A stretch of 30,932 nt of DNA from contig CAAETY010000026.1 of the NCBI GenBank assembly GCA_900759105.1, positions 1 through 30,932 on the forward strand, given 5' to 3'. The stretch comes from Peptococcaceae bacterium (lineage in GTDB: Bacteria; Bacillota; Peptococcia; Peptococcales; Peptococcaceae). Made by a program: the position numbers and the translations under genes. The notes beneath the pieces are model-generated. The model saw only the letters and a program-made list of their open reading frames with translations. It did not search any database and was not told the DNA's origin. Each line of letters starts with the position of its first letter. Position 1 is the first letter of the stretch. Below are positions 1-7,741 of the stretch, piece by piece.

Positions 1-46
1 ACAGATGGTTGCTCTATTTTTTTGTCCAGTTAATGCTTAAAAAAGA

Positions 47-85
47 TAAAACCCTAATTTTAGCTCAACCAAAATTAGGGTTTTT
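47..85. terminator. Bidirectional rho-independent terminator
   Basis: The arms aaaccctaatttt and aaaattagggttt enclose a short loop. A T-run follows on the plus strand and an A-run precedes it, so it can end transcription in both directions: a plus-strand gene to the left of the window, and proA reading from the right. Bases 1-46 could hold the last few codons of such a plus-strand gene, because stop codons occur at 31-33 and 38-40 in two frames, but too little is present to call it. Confidence 0.75.
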
Positions 86-97
86 ATACAGTCTGTA

Positions 98-122
98 ATG
101 ACCGTTCTTCTCGAACGGTCAT
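98..122 (-). terminator. Hairpin just after proA stop
   Basis: A perfect 10-bp inverted repeat (atgaccgttc / gaacggtcat, 5-nt loop) begins 10 nt past the proA stop. It has no good U-run on the minus strand, so it may act with the U-rich hairpin at 47-85 or only protect the mRNA 3' end. Confidence 0.5.
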
Positions 123-131
123 TTGTATTTC

Positions 132-1409
132 TTAAAGGTCCTTATGATGGAATTGTTTGATGCCCTTGGCGTAATCGCCAACAATTTGACCTTCGCCAAT
201 CAGCTTGTATTTATAGGTTACGAGACCTTCCAGTCCCACCGGTCCACGCGCATGAATTTTTCCGGTACTAATACCCACTTCAGCACCAAAGCCATAGCGA
301 AAACCATCGGCAAAACGAGTGGAACAATTGCGATACACCCCGGCACTGTCAACCATTTGAATGAAATAAGCTGCCGCCTCATCATTGGTGGTTAAGATAC
401 AATCCGTATGATGAGAACCATACTGATTGATATGTGCCACCGCTTCTTGAATGTTTTCCACAAGCTTCACACTCACTATGAGATCGCCGTATTCAATGCC
501 AAAGGCATCATCATCAATCACATCTACAGGAATGTATTCACTCACTTCCTTGGTGCCACGCACTATAACGCCGGCCTTTGCAAAAGCATCTGCCATCTTT
601 GGCAAAAATTCGGCTGCAATCTTTTGATGCACGAGCACAGTTTCCACCGCATTACACGCTGCCGCATATTGCGTTTTTGCGTCTACCAAAATCGGAAGTG
701 CTAACTTTTGGTCGGCATCCGCATCCACATAAATATGACAAACCCCACTGGAATGCCCCATTACAGGAATCTTGGTATTATCCATGATATAGCGCACAAA
801 TTTATTGGAACCACGTGGAATCAACAAATCCACATCTTGGTCACATTCCAAAAGCTCATCGATTTCGTTGTGCTGTTCAGCTTGTAACAGTGCACTGCCC
901 GGAAGACCTGCGGCAATTGCGCAATCTTTTATAATTTGGAAAAGCACGCGATTGGTATAGGTGGTTTCTTTACCGCCTTTGAGAATGGCGCAATTTCCAC
1001 TCTTAATGCATAATGATGCAATCTGTACCAATGCATCCGGACGTGCTTCAAAAATCACACCAATAACACCGATTGGCACACTCATGCGGGTCAATGTCAA
1101 GCCCTCGTCCAATTCACGCGCTAAAAGTGTTTTACCCAAAGGATCCGGCAAGGTTTGCAATTGACGCAAGCCTGCAATACAATCGCGAAGCTTATTATCA
1201 TCGAATTTCAAGCGTTTTTTTGTTGCAACGGTAACGCCATTTTCATCAGCAGCCGCTAAATCTTGCGCATTGGCTTGAAAAATTTCCGCTTGCTTTTCTT
1301 CTAATGCAACAGCAATGGCTTCAAGTGCCGCATTGCGTTGCTCATTGGTAGTCGCTGCCAAGATTGGCGCTGCTAATTTCATACGACGCGCTTCTTCTTT
1401 TATGTTCAT
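132..1409 (-). CDS. proA: Gamma-glutamyl phosphate reductase
   Basis: NADPH-dependent reduction of gamma-glutamyl phosphate to glutamate-5-semialdehyde, the second step of proline synthesis in the cytoplasm. The 425-aa length fits the family (about 415-420). It is an aldehyde-dehydrogenase fold. The conserved VPIGVIGVIFEARPDA segment is at about 111-126, the catalytic cysteine is Cys252 in ACNAVET, and the family signature FGAEVGISTGKIHARGP is at about 374-390. The ATG start has an AAAGGAGG site 5 nt upstream (1415-1420). Its usual partner proB (glutamate 5-kinase) is not next to it: upstream is the DMT/Nudix gene, 100 nt away. ProB could lie beyond position 1 or elsewhere. An inverted repeat TTACA-TTTG-TGTAA at 1437-1450 lies in the leader and might be an operator. 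Confidence 0.96.
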   Translation of the reverse strand: MNIKEEARRMKLAAPILAATTNEQRNAALEAIAVALEEKQAEIFQANAQDLAAADENGVTVATKKRLKFDDNKLRDCIAGLRQLQTLPDPLGKTLLARELDEGLTLTRMSVPIGVIGVIFEARPDALVQIASLCIKSGNCAILKGGKETTYTNRVLFQIIKDCAIAAGLPGSALLQAEQHNEIDELLECDQDVDLLIPRGSNKFVRYIMDNTKIPVMGHSSGVCHIYVDADADQKLALPILVDAKTQYAAACNAVETVLVHQKIAAEFLPKMADAFAKAGVIVRGTKEVSEYIPVDVIDDDAFGIEYGDLIVSVKLVENIQEAVAHINQYGSHHTDCILTTNDEAAAYFIQMVDSAGVYRNCSTRFADGFRYGFGAEVGISTGKIHARGPVGLEGLVTYKYKLIGEGQIVGDYAKGIKQFHHKDL

Positions 1410-1509
1410 AATAGCCTCCTTTTTGATAAAACCGTTTTACATTTGTGTAAGTGACTTGATGTTATCTTATCATAAAAGTTAAAGCTTGTCGCTAAAAAAC
1501 TCTATTTCA

Positions 1510-3018
1510 TCATCGCTTTGCATTATTAACAATGGATGCGAAATCTTTCAAAAGCATTGCAGTAAGCCCCCAGATAACACGTCCTTCATAATGATATACC
1601 GGCATTTCTCTGTTTGCTTGTGGCCATTGATAGCTATTTTCAACCACTTCTTCAATTTCTTCAATCAAAGAGTCACCTTGTTGTGATTGTTGAACTACAT
1701 CCAAGGTATGCACTTCCGGATTATGATTCAAGAAAAAGTCTACCGGAATGGTAATAACACGATCTACTGCACGTGGGTCCGGGTCAAAGGTTGTTGGTTG
1801 TAAACGTCCAACAAAGCTATACACCTTCATCCCACTTAAACCGTGATAGGTATCCATTTGATTGAGAACTTTAAGCATACGATGTGCCACACCGAGCTCT
1901 TCACAAGTTTCTCTAACTGCACAATCTTGCGGTGCTTCATCCTCATACATTTCCCCACCAGGGAAGCAAATTTCGCCTTTTTGGTGAATTGTACCCTGAT
2001 TACGCACTTCAAAAACAAAGTGGTCCTTGTTATCAATTTCCATAATTGGCAACATGGTTGCAAAATAGCGACGCTTATCCGCAGCATGTGTGGTGTGCTT
2101 TGCAAAAATCTCATCGATTTCATGCATTTCTTCAATATTCATTTGTTTTGCACCAATTGCATCGCGAAGCGTAATAACAGAGGCGCTCATCAACAATACA
2201 ATCCCTACAACGGTGTTCCAGCAGATTTGTTCGCGCAAAAAAATCATTGCTAAAATCGGTGCAATTGCCGGTTTAATATAAAAAGCAATTGCCCCAGTCG
2301 TTGCATCGGAATAACGAATCGCCGTAAAATAGCACAGATAGCCAAGCCCGGTCACAACAATCCCTGAATAGGCCACAATAAACCAGTTTTCTATCACACC
2401 TGTAAAAACAGGACGACCGGTTGCAATCAAAGTAAGCCAAAGAACTACAGAACCAAATAAGAAGCTAATCCCTGTTTGGGCAGTCGCCCCGATACGTGCA
2501 ATGGTCACCTTGCCCATAACGGTATACGCAGCAAAAGTAATCGACGCAAAAAGCATAAGTGCCAATCCAAGCGGCGTATTACCCGGTTGAACATCCCATG
2601 GACGAATCAAAAATACACCGGCTACCAGCCCTACACCGCAAGCAATCCACTTGGCACGGTTCATTTTTTCAGAGGTGAAGAGATGTGCAATCAACATCGT
2701 AAAGAGCGGGTTCAAGCTAATGAGCGCTGCTGCTGTGGAAGCATTACAGTTCATAACCCCAAATTGGAAGGCGAGCATACTAATTGCTACACCAACAAGC
2801 CCTACCAGGAATAGCCATCCATAATCGCGTCCATTAAGCACGGTGCCACGTTTTTTGAGCTCATTATATCCCACCGGTAAGAGCACCAATGCCCCGATAA
2901 AAAAGCGTAGAAATGTAATCTGTACCGCATCCAAGCTGCTCCCGCCAATCTTTAGCGCCACTTCCATGGTGCCAAAGAAGAAGGCTGTAAGCAAAATATT
3001 AATAACAACTTTCTTCAT
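1510..3018 (-). CDS. EamA/DMT transporter fused to Nudix CoA-pyrophosphatase-like hydrolase
   Basis: One uninterrupted frame of 502 aa joins two complete domains. Residues 1 to about 285 form a ten-helix drug/metabolite transporter (two EamA repeats, motif FLRFFIGALVLLP near 36-48). After a short linker, residues about 293-502 form a Nudix hydrolase. The Nudix box is complete at 355-377 (G-x5-E-x7-REtcEELGV). It is preceded by a UPF0035-like segment (VRNQGTIHQKGEICFPGG), and the tail RVIWGLTAMLL resembles the CoA pyrophosphatase (NudL/YeaB) group, which cleaves CoA to phosphopantetheine. A longer reading starts at 3063, but ATG 3018 is preferred because AAGGAGAGG lies 8 nt upstream. An internal ATG at 2142 could start the Nudix part alone, but its SD is poor. 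The transported substrate is unknown. Whether the two activities are coupled is inference. Confidence 0.9.
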   Translation of the reverse strand: MKKVVINILLTAFFFGTMEVALKIGGSSLDAVQITFLRFFIGALVLLPVGYNELKKRGTVLNGRDYGWLFLVGLVGVAISMLAFQFGVMNCNASTAAALISLNPLFTMLIAHLFTSEKMNRAKWIACGVGLVAGVFLIRPWDVQPGNTPLGLALMLFASITFAAYTVMGKVTIARIGATAQTGISFLFGSVVLWLTLIATGRPVFTGVIENWFIVAYSGIVVTGLGYLCYFTAIRYSDATTGAIAFYIKPAIAPILAMIFLREQICWNTVVGIVLLMSASVITLRDAIGAKQMNIEEMHEIDEIFAKHTTHAADKRRYFATMLPIMEIDNKDHFVFEVRNQGTIHQKGEICFPGGEMYEDEAPQDCAVRETCEELGVAHRMLKVLNQMDTYHGLSGMKVYSFVGRLQPTTFDPDPRAVDRVITIPVDFFLNHNPEVHTLDVVQQSQQGDSLIEEIEEVVENSYQWPQANREMPVYHYEGRVIWGLTAMLLKDFASIVNNAKR

Positions 3019-3152
3019 CTTTGTTGCCTCTCCTTCTCCATGTTCAACTGTTCTTTGCTGCAAGCCCGGTGTGCATCACAAAAAATGCCAAACCACTCGC
3101 CTCAGGTACTGCATCTCACTCCACTTCTTTCCTCTTAATTTTTCCATCCTTC

Positions 3153-3181
3153 AGTTTAGCACTCCGGCATTTTAAACGCAA
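3153..3181 (-). promoter_or_regulatory. Candidate promoter of the DMT/Nudix gene
   Basis: On the minus strand a TTGCGT -35 (3176-3181) and a TAAACT -10 (3153-3158) are separated by 17 nt, about 135 nt upstream of the start codon. Both hexamers match consensus at 4 of 6 positions. The 341 nt between the genes at 3018 and 3360 hold this promoter, the terminator at 3217-3279 and a possible 30-codon ORF, with nothing else recognisable. Confidence 0.4.
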
Positions 3182-3216
3182 TTAGAAAAATTACCTGTGT
3201 ATTTTAAAACGGAAAA

Positions 3217-3279
3217 ATAAAAAAACACGAGCAAGCTTCATACTAGCGGGTTTAGCTAATACGAAGCTTGCTCGTGTTT
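3217..3279 (-). terminator. Terminator of the Nim/PPOx gene
   Basis: Perfect 17-bp arms at 3223-3239 and 3263-3279 enclose a 23-nt loop that can itself form a small tagc/gcta hairpin. On the minus strand the stem runs into a long U-rich tract (from the A-rich 3212-3225). The long loop is unusual for a simple terminator. Confidence 0.75.
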
Positions 3280-3289
3280 AATTACGCGT

Positions 3290-3382
3290 TTAATAACTCA
3301 GCTGCTCTTTATCAAGATGGTCATGGTAAAGGGCAGCCCGTGTGGCATTCCCATAACGATTATACTGTTTGTGGTTCTCCAT
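3290..3382 (-). other. Possible 30-codon small ORF overlapping the end of the PPOx gene
   Basis: In the frame shifted by one from the PPOx gene, an ATG at 3382 opens 30 codons ending in TAA at 3290-3292. The C-terminal residues read ALYHDHLDKEQLSY. It overlaps the last codons of the upstream gene and ends just before the terminator. No ribosome binding site is visible, so it may be chance or the remains of a longer C-terminus. Not called as a gene. Confidence 0.15.
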
Positions 3383-3860
3383 GGATTTTACAGGAGAAAT
3401 CTTGTACACATACTGCAATTACTTCCACCTGCGCAAGCATTTCTGGCGCAAAATGCCAATGATCCCTATCACTATAGTGAGCCATAATTTGATTTAGAGC
3501 ATGCGAACGCGCCTCGTCCTCTTTTAAAAGGGAGGCCTCACCGCTTCCAATGATGCTCTTATAGTAATTACCATAATGACATGCCATTTCGTCGCCAAAG
3601 TAGCTTATACCACTTTCCATGGAAAAGCCTACCTTTGCCCCCTTGCCAATCAAGTCGATCTTGCGTCCTTCTCGCGCCGAATGACAATATAGCATCAAGG
3701 TTTCGCCCTTCCATTCCCATCCGTAATTGAGTGGAACCACATAAATCTCACCATCATCTTCTAGCCCCAGATGAATCACCTTCGCTTCATCAAGAAACAC
3801 TTCAATTGTATCCCTATCCGTAATCAAGCGGTCTGAGCGTCGCATATCTCGTTTCATCAT
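3360..3860 (-). CDS. Pyridoxamine 5'-phosphate oxidase family flavoprotein, Nim-like
   Basis: A 166-aa split-barrel protein of the PPOx superfamily, expected to bind FMN. The N-terminus (MRRSDRLITDRDTIEVFL), the YVVPLNYGWEWKG strand and the HSAREGRKIDLI segment are typical of the NimA-like subgroup. Members are often annotated as 5-nitroimidazole reductases, but most have no proven substrate, so resistance should not be assumed. The C-terminus FSCKIHGEP matches the usual family end, so the protein looks complete. The start at 3860 is supported by AAGGAGG 6 nt upstream; a second ATG follows directly. It is a single-gene unit with its own promoter (3884-3911) and terminator (3217-3279). Confidence 0.88.
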   Translation of the reverse strand: MMKRDMRRSDRLITDRDTIEVFLDEAKVIHLGLEDDGEIYVVPLNYGWEWKGETLMLYCHSAREGRKIDLIGKGAKVGFSMESGISYFGDEMACHYGNYYKSIIGSGEASLLKEDEARSHALNQIMAHYSDRDHWHFAPEMLAQVEVIAVCVQDFSCKIHGEPQTV

Positions 3861-3883
3861 GCATTGCCTCCTTTATGTAAACT

Positions 3884-3911
3884 ATTATATTTATTATATA
3901 TCTAGTGACAA
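3884..3911 (-). promoter_or_regulatory. Promoter of the Nim/PPOx gene
   Basis: A minus-strand TTGTCA -35 (3906-3911) and a perfect TATAAT -10 (3884-3889) with a 16-nt spacer lie just upstream of the strong SD. The promoter directly follows the putP terminator, so the two genes are separate units. Confidence 0.75.
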
Positions 3912-3944
3912 AAAAACACCACCATTCACTAGAAATGGTGGTGT
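3911..3944 (-). terminator. putP terminator
   Basis: Arms acaccaccatt (3916-3926) and aatggtggtgt (3934-3944) form an 11-bp stem with a 7-nt loop. On the minus strand a T-run follows (from the A-run at 3911-3916). It lies just past the putP stop codon. Confidence 0.9.
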
Positions 3945-3950
3945 AGATCA

Positions 3951-5492
3951 TTAATCTAATTTCACGCCGGATGCAACCTTGTCAAATTCTTCGGTGATTG
4001 CCATACTTGGTGCCTTGGTAAGAAGACTCACAACAATAACTGCTACCAGACCAACAAGGAAGGCCGGAAGCAATTCGTACACGCCGAACACACCGCCCAA
4101 TGGTGCAATCAAGTATTTCCATACAAATACTGTTACCCCACCGCAAACCATGCCGACAAGAGCACCTTGCAATGTTGTACGTTTCCAATAGAGAGAGCAA
4201 ATCACAACCGGACCAAAGCTTGCACCGAAGCCAGCCCACGCAAAGGATACAATGCTAAAGATGGAGCTGTCCGGATTACGTGCAATGAAAATCCCTAAGA
4301 GAGAGATGACAATAACTGTTAAACGCGCCAGTACCATACTTTGTTTTTCGCGAAGCTTGATATGGAAGGTATCTTGCAAAATATCTTGGGATACACTGGA
4401 AGTCGCTGCCAAGAGCTGAGAAGAAGCAGTAGACATGGTACTTGCCAAAATCCCGGCAATGATAATCCCGGTCATTACTGTAGCAAATGGCCCCATGGTA
4501 GAAAGGTAGTTGCCAATTTCAATGATAACGGTTTCTGTACCGGACCCTACGAGATCTGGCAAAATACCTTCATAACTTAATACCAAGCCACTCATCCCGA
4601 TAATAACTGCAAAGCCCATGGCAACAGTTACCCAGCCGGAACCTACGCGACGAGAAATAACGAGCTTATTTTCATCTTCAATCGCCATAAAACGAAGAAG
4701 AATGTGAGGCATCCCAAAGTAACCAAGCCCCCAAGACAACGTTGTGATGATATCAAGCAAAGAAAACGGTTCCGCACTATTGCTGTCAACCATAAAGCTT
4801 TGTGTCATAGACCAATACCCTGGAAGCTCCTTCACATGGTCCATCACAGCGCCCCAACCGCCGGCAGTAACAATAGCAAAGCCAACAACAAAGAGAATAG
4901 CAATGGACATGATGATACTTTGAACAAAGTCAGTCAGAGATGCTGCAAGGAAGCCACCACTTGCGGTATAGCAAATCATAACCACCGCAAAAATTAGCAT
5001 GGCAACCATGTAATTTGCCCCGAAAAGGGTTACAAACAATTTCCCACAAGCAGCGAAGCCGGACGCCGTATACGGCACAAAGAAAATAACAATAATAATA
5101 GCGGCGATGAATGCCAAAATGTTACGTTGGTCATGATAACGCTTTGACAAGAATTGCGGGAAGGTAAACGCATCCGTCACATGAGAGTAGCGGCGCAAGC
5201 GTTTTGCAGTCAAAAGCCAGTTGAAATAGGTCCCTACGGCAAGCCCGATGGCAGTCCAACCAACGTGCGCCATCCCGGATAAATAAGCAAGCCCAGGCAA
5301 ACCCATCAGCAAGTAGCTTGACATATCTGATGCTTCTGCACTCATTGCAGTGATGTATGGGCCCATCTTACGGCCACCCAAGAAAAATGCGGATGTGGAA
5401 TCGTTTTGCTTCGCACAGTAAAAACCAATCATCAGCATCCCTGCAAGGTACACAAGAATCGTACACATAATGATAATATATTCTGAGGTCAT
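3951..5492 (-). CDS. putP: Sodium/proline symporter
   Basis: A 513-aa integral membrane protein of the sodium:solute symporter family that imports L-proline with Na+. About 13 transmembrane helices can be traced. PutP hallmarks are SAEASDMSSYLLMGLPG near 51-67 (Na+/substrate site in helix II), GYFGMPHILLRFMA near 258-271, and ILASTMSTASSQLL near 348-361, which carries the Ser/Thr pair of the second Na+ contact. The usual Gln in GYFGxPHI is Met here. Start: ATG 5492 with GGGAGAGG upstream. An 18-bp perfect palindrome (5510-5527) sits between a candidate -10 and the SD, suggesting repressor control. Together with ProA this gives two proline sources, but in separate units. Confidence 0.93.
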   Translation of the reverse strand: MTSEYIIIMCTILVYLAGMLMIGFYCAKQNDSTSAFFLGGRKMGPYITAMSAEASDMSSYLLMGLPGLAYLSGMAHVGWTAIGLAVGTYFNWLLTAKRLRRYSHVTDAFTFPQFLSKRYHDQRNILAFIAAIIIVIFFVPYTASGFAACGKLFVTLFGANYMVAMLIFAVVMICYTASGGFLAASLTDFVQSIIMSIAILFVVGFAIVTAGGWGAVMDHVKELPGYWSMTQSFMVDSNSAEPFSLLDIITTLSWGLGYFGMPHILLRFMAIEDENKLVISRRVGSGWVTVAMGFAVIIGMSGLVLSYEGILPDLVGSGTETVIIEIGNYLSTMGPFATVMTGIIIAGILASTMSTASSQLLAATSSVSQDILQDTFHIKLREKQSMVLARLTVIVISLLGIFIARNPDSSIFSIVSFAWAGFGASFGPVVICSLYWKRTTLQGALVGMVCGGVTVFVWKYLIAPLGGVFGVYELLPAFLVGLVAVIVVSLLTKAPSMAITEEFDKVASGVKLD

Positions 5493-5509
5493 TACATCCT
5501 CTCCCTTCT

Positions 5510-5527
5510 TAGATGAATATTCATCTA
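5510..5527. promoter_or_regulatory. 18-bp perfect palindrome in the putP leader, candidate operator
   Basis: tagatgaatattcatcta is a perfect inverted repeat, 18 nt upstream of the putP ATG and directly downstream of a candidate minus-strand -10 (TACAAT, 5530-5535; weak -35 GTTTCA 16 nt further). The TGAAT/ATTCA cores resemble ArgR half-sites but lack the usual 4-nt centre. No obvious cognate regulator gene lies nearby. Confidence 0.55.
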
Positions 5528-5749
5528 GTATTGTAATATATCCTACGTTTATGAAACGCTGTGTATTCTTTAACGCTCCATACGTACAATATGTTTTTTA
5601 TTCTAACATATATTTATGTAAAGTAACATTGAGAATTCGTTTCACCCATCAAAATTTCCCCAGGTATCTATAAACAATCGTTTATCCTTCGTGGACACTG
5701 TCAAAACTACAATTTATACACCTTTGTTTGATTTTATGCATAATCAAAA
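5528..5749. other. Gene-free interval between putP and the HlyC/CorC gene
   Basis: The putP-HlyC/CorC interval is 316 nt in all. It holds the putP promoter region and operator-like palindrome, then AT-rich sequence with a small inverted repeat ataaac-N4-gtttat (5671-5686), then the terminator at 5746-5790. No convincing reading frame was seen in the middle part. Confidence 0.6.
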
Positions 5750-5790
5750 AGAAAATGTCCTGCGCAAACGCATATTGCAGGACATTTTCT
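5746..5790 (-). terminator. Terminator of the HlyC/CorC gene
   Basis: A perfect 14-bp stem (5750-5763 with 5777-5790, core gcaggacatttt) with a 13-nt loop is followed on the minus strand by U-rich sequence. It lies 19 nt past the stop. Confidence 0.85.
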
Positions 5791-5808
5791 ATTTCATTGT
5801 TATATCCG

Positions 5809-7068
5809 TTACTTGTCGTCATCCTCAATAGAAGGTTCAACAGCACGAACTTCAATTTCCATAACACGTCGATGGTCCACGCTAATCACGCGCACTTCTA
5901 GGCCTTCTGCCACAAAATGGTCACCAATTTTTGGAATGCGGTCGATTTGCTCGAGCACCCAACCACTTACCGTGGAAGCATCACATTCTCCCTTAATTTG
6001 GAAAAGATCGTACATATCATCCAAATCAGCGGTACAGTCGACAAGATAACTCCCATCCACTTGCTTACGGAAATCTTCAACGATTTCATCGTGTTCGTCC
6101 CAAATTTCCCCGACCAATTCCTCGATGATATCTTCTAACGTTACAATCCCTTCGGTGCCACCGTATTCGTCTACCACAACAGCCATATGCACTTTGCTGT
6201 ACTGTAAGGTACGCAAAAGCTTGAAAATTTTTGTATTCGGTGTGGTATAAATGACCGGAGATTTCACCATGGTAATCATGGTTTCGCCACGGCTGCGCGC
6301 CTTGTAGAAATCCTTTTGGTGAACAACACCAATAATATTATCAATGGTATCGTGGTAAATCGGTATACGAGAATAGCCACTTTCAGCAAAAAGAGCGCTG
6401 ACTTCTTCCATTGTCGATTCTTCATCGACCGCCACCAAGTCCACACGTGGTGTGAGAATATCAGAAACATCAAGGTCATTAAATTCAATCGATGCACGAA
6501 TCAAATCACTTTCATGCTCGTCCAATCCGCCTTCGCTTTCCGCTTGGTCAACAATGCCCATGAGCTCTTCTTCAGTAATACCATTATCTGTATTAGAGCG
6601 AACCAGCTTATTCATAAGTTTTTTCCACAAGCCAAAGAAAAAATTCAACGGTGTCAGTATCTTTGCAATCAAATTCAACGCCGGTGCTGAAATCATCGCA
6701 AATTTTTCCGGGTATTCCTTCGCCAAGCTTTTTGGTGTTATTTCCCCAAAAATCAACACAACCAAGGTAATGACCACCGTGGAAATTGTTGGGCCATACT
6801 CAAAAAACAGCTTTGTGAACAACACCGTTGCAATGGTAGAAGCGGAGATATTGACAATATTGTTACCAATTAGAATGGTAGACAATAGCTTATCATAATC
6901 CTCTGCCAATGCTAACGTACGTGCAGCGCGACGGTCTCCGTTTTCTGCCCATGTTTTCATACGAATCGTGTTCAGTGAGGTAAATGCCGTTTCTGTCGCT
7001 GAAAAATACGCCGAACATATCACCAAAATCACAAGGGCTACAATCATACCTATACTGCTACTGTCCAT
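5809..7068 (-). CDS. CNNM/CBS-domain membrane protein, HlyC/CorC (hemolysin) family
   Basis: A 419-aa protein with the family's standard order. An N-terminal DUF21/CNNM membrane domain (helices near 8-28, 61-85, 93-112 and 124-146; SATETAFTSLN near 23-33) comes first. A CBS pair follows (about 205-260 and 268-325, with LTPRVDLVAVD and VVVDEYGGTEGIVTLEDIIEE), then a CorC_HlyC C-terminal domain (about 335-412). Proteins of this family are linked to Mg2+/Co2+ homeostasis. The old name hemolysin is misleading and no toxin role is implied. The ATG start lacks a good SD; the nearest purine-rich stretch is about 20 nt away. Met8 is an alternative start with no better site. Candidate promoter: TTTACA (7153-7158), 18 nt, TATATT (7129-7134). 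Confidence 0.92.
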   Translation of the reverse strand: MDSSSIGMIVALVILVICSAYFSATETAFTSLNTIRMKTWAENGDRRAARTLALAEDYDKLLSTILIGNNIVNISASTIATVLFTKLFFEYGPTISTVVITLVVLIFGEITPKSLAKEYPEKFAMISAPALNLIAKILTPLNFFFGLWKKLMNKLVRSNTDNGITEEELMGIVDQAESEGGLDEHESDLIRASIEFNDLDVSDILTPRVDLVAVDEESTMEEVSALFAESGYSRIPIYHDTIDNIIGVVHQKDFYKARSRGETMITMVKSPVIYTTPNTKIFKLLRTLQYSKVHMAVVVDEYGGTEGIVTLEDIIEELVGEIWDEHDEIVEDFRKQVDGSYLVDCTADLDDMYDLFQIKGECDASTVSGWVLEQIDRIPKIGDHFVAEGLEVRVISVDHRRVMEIEVRAVEPSIEDDDK

Positions 7069-7128
7069 TAGGAAATCATCAACTCTACTTTCTTCTTTAA
7101 TTTAATATAACAGATAGTGTTTCCATTT

Positions 7129-7158
7129 AATATATCACAAAACGGCTAAATCTGTAAA
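7129..7158 (-). promoter_or_regulatory. Candidate promoter of the HlyC/CorC gene
   Basis: A minus-strand TTTACA (7153-7158) and TATATT (7129-7134) have an 18-nt spacer. A perfect inverted repeat TGACAA-CAT-TTGTCA (7174-7188) lies just upstream of the -35, where an activator or repressor could bind. Confidence 0.45.
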
Positions 7159-7193
7159 CAGTTGCCCACTCTGTGACAACATTTGTCATTAAT

Positions 7194-7736
7194 CTAAAAA
7201 CGTTCTTGATGGCATTTTGTAAAATCAAGGTCAGCTGCAGTATGTGGTTCTCGCACCTCATCGCTCATACCCAATGCCAAAATAGCCAGCGTATGAATCT
7301 GCGCTGGAATATCAAGTGCATAGCGGACATACTCATTAGAAGGAACCGCCACTTCATCTACAACATCCTGCGAAATACGATTGCGAATTTGCACCCAACA
7401 ATTACCGACACCAAGGTATTCAGCCATCAACTGCATATATGCCATTGCTATCGATCCATCTTCCACCCAAGTATCAGATTTTTGCTCATCGCCGGTCACA
7501 ACAATAGCGCAATCAGCATCCTTGAGTAAGAGAGATCCACCTATTTTTGCACGAGAGAGGTGTTCCAGCATCGCCTTATCACGTACCACAATAAAATCAT
7601 TTGGATGAAGGTTACGCCCGGTTGGCGCAAGAAGCCCAGCTTCGATAATATCATTAATCACTGCTTCATCAATAGCCTGACCATTGTATTGGCGCTTACT
7701 GCGTCTGTCAATAATGAGATCCTTTAATTTATTCAT
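7194..7736 (-). CDS. Nitroreductase family flavoprotein
   Basis: A 180-aa FMN-dependent nitroreductase-fold protein. The N-terminal RRSKRQYNGQAID gives the usual phosphate-contacting Arg/Ser residues near 9-12. AGLLAPTGRNLHPNDFIVV near 32-50 is the conserved FMN/dimer region. LGVGNCWVQIRN and ILALGMSDE close the fold. It would reduce nitro, quinone or flavin-type acceptors with NAD(P)H; the physiological substrate cannot be told. A longer reading from GTG 7772 would overlap the lipoprotein gene. ATG 7736 is preferred: it lies 5 nt after the lipoprotein stop, with an AGGGA-type SD across that stop, so the two genes are probably translationally coupled. No clear terminator follows. Confidence 0.88.
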   Translation of the reverse strand: MNKLKDLIIDRRSKRQYNGQAIDEAVINDIIEAGLLAPTGRNLHPNDFIVVRDKAMLEHLSRAKIGGSLLLKDADCAIVVTGDEQKSDTWVEDGSIAMAYMQLMAEYLGVGNCWVQIRNRISQDVVDEVAVPSNEYVRYALDIPAQIHTLAILALGMSDEVREPHTAADLDFTKCHQERF

Positions 7737-7741
7737 CCTTT

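Noticed and set aside
3223..3279. 17-bp inverted repeats as ends of a miniature mobile element
   Set aside because: Only a 23-nt loop separates the arms, there is no target duplication, and the position and U-tract fit a terminator of the gene at 3360.
5682..5867. 61-codon minus-strand frame after the HlyC/CorC gene
   Set aside because: It runs through the terminator hairpin and into the HlyC/CorC 3' end with no ribosome binding site or protein-like features.
5809..7068. Hemolysin toxin
   Set aside because: The CNNM-CBS-CorC layout is a membrane ion-homeostasis protein; the hemolysin name is historical.
3360..7736. Nim-like and nitroreductase genes as a drug-resistance island
   Set aside because: Both are common housekeeping flavoproteins in anaerobes, in separate units, with no mobile-element signs or unusual base composition.
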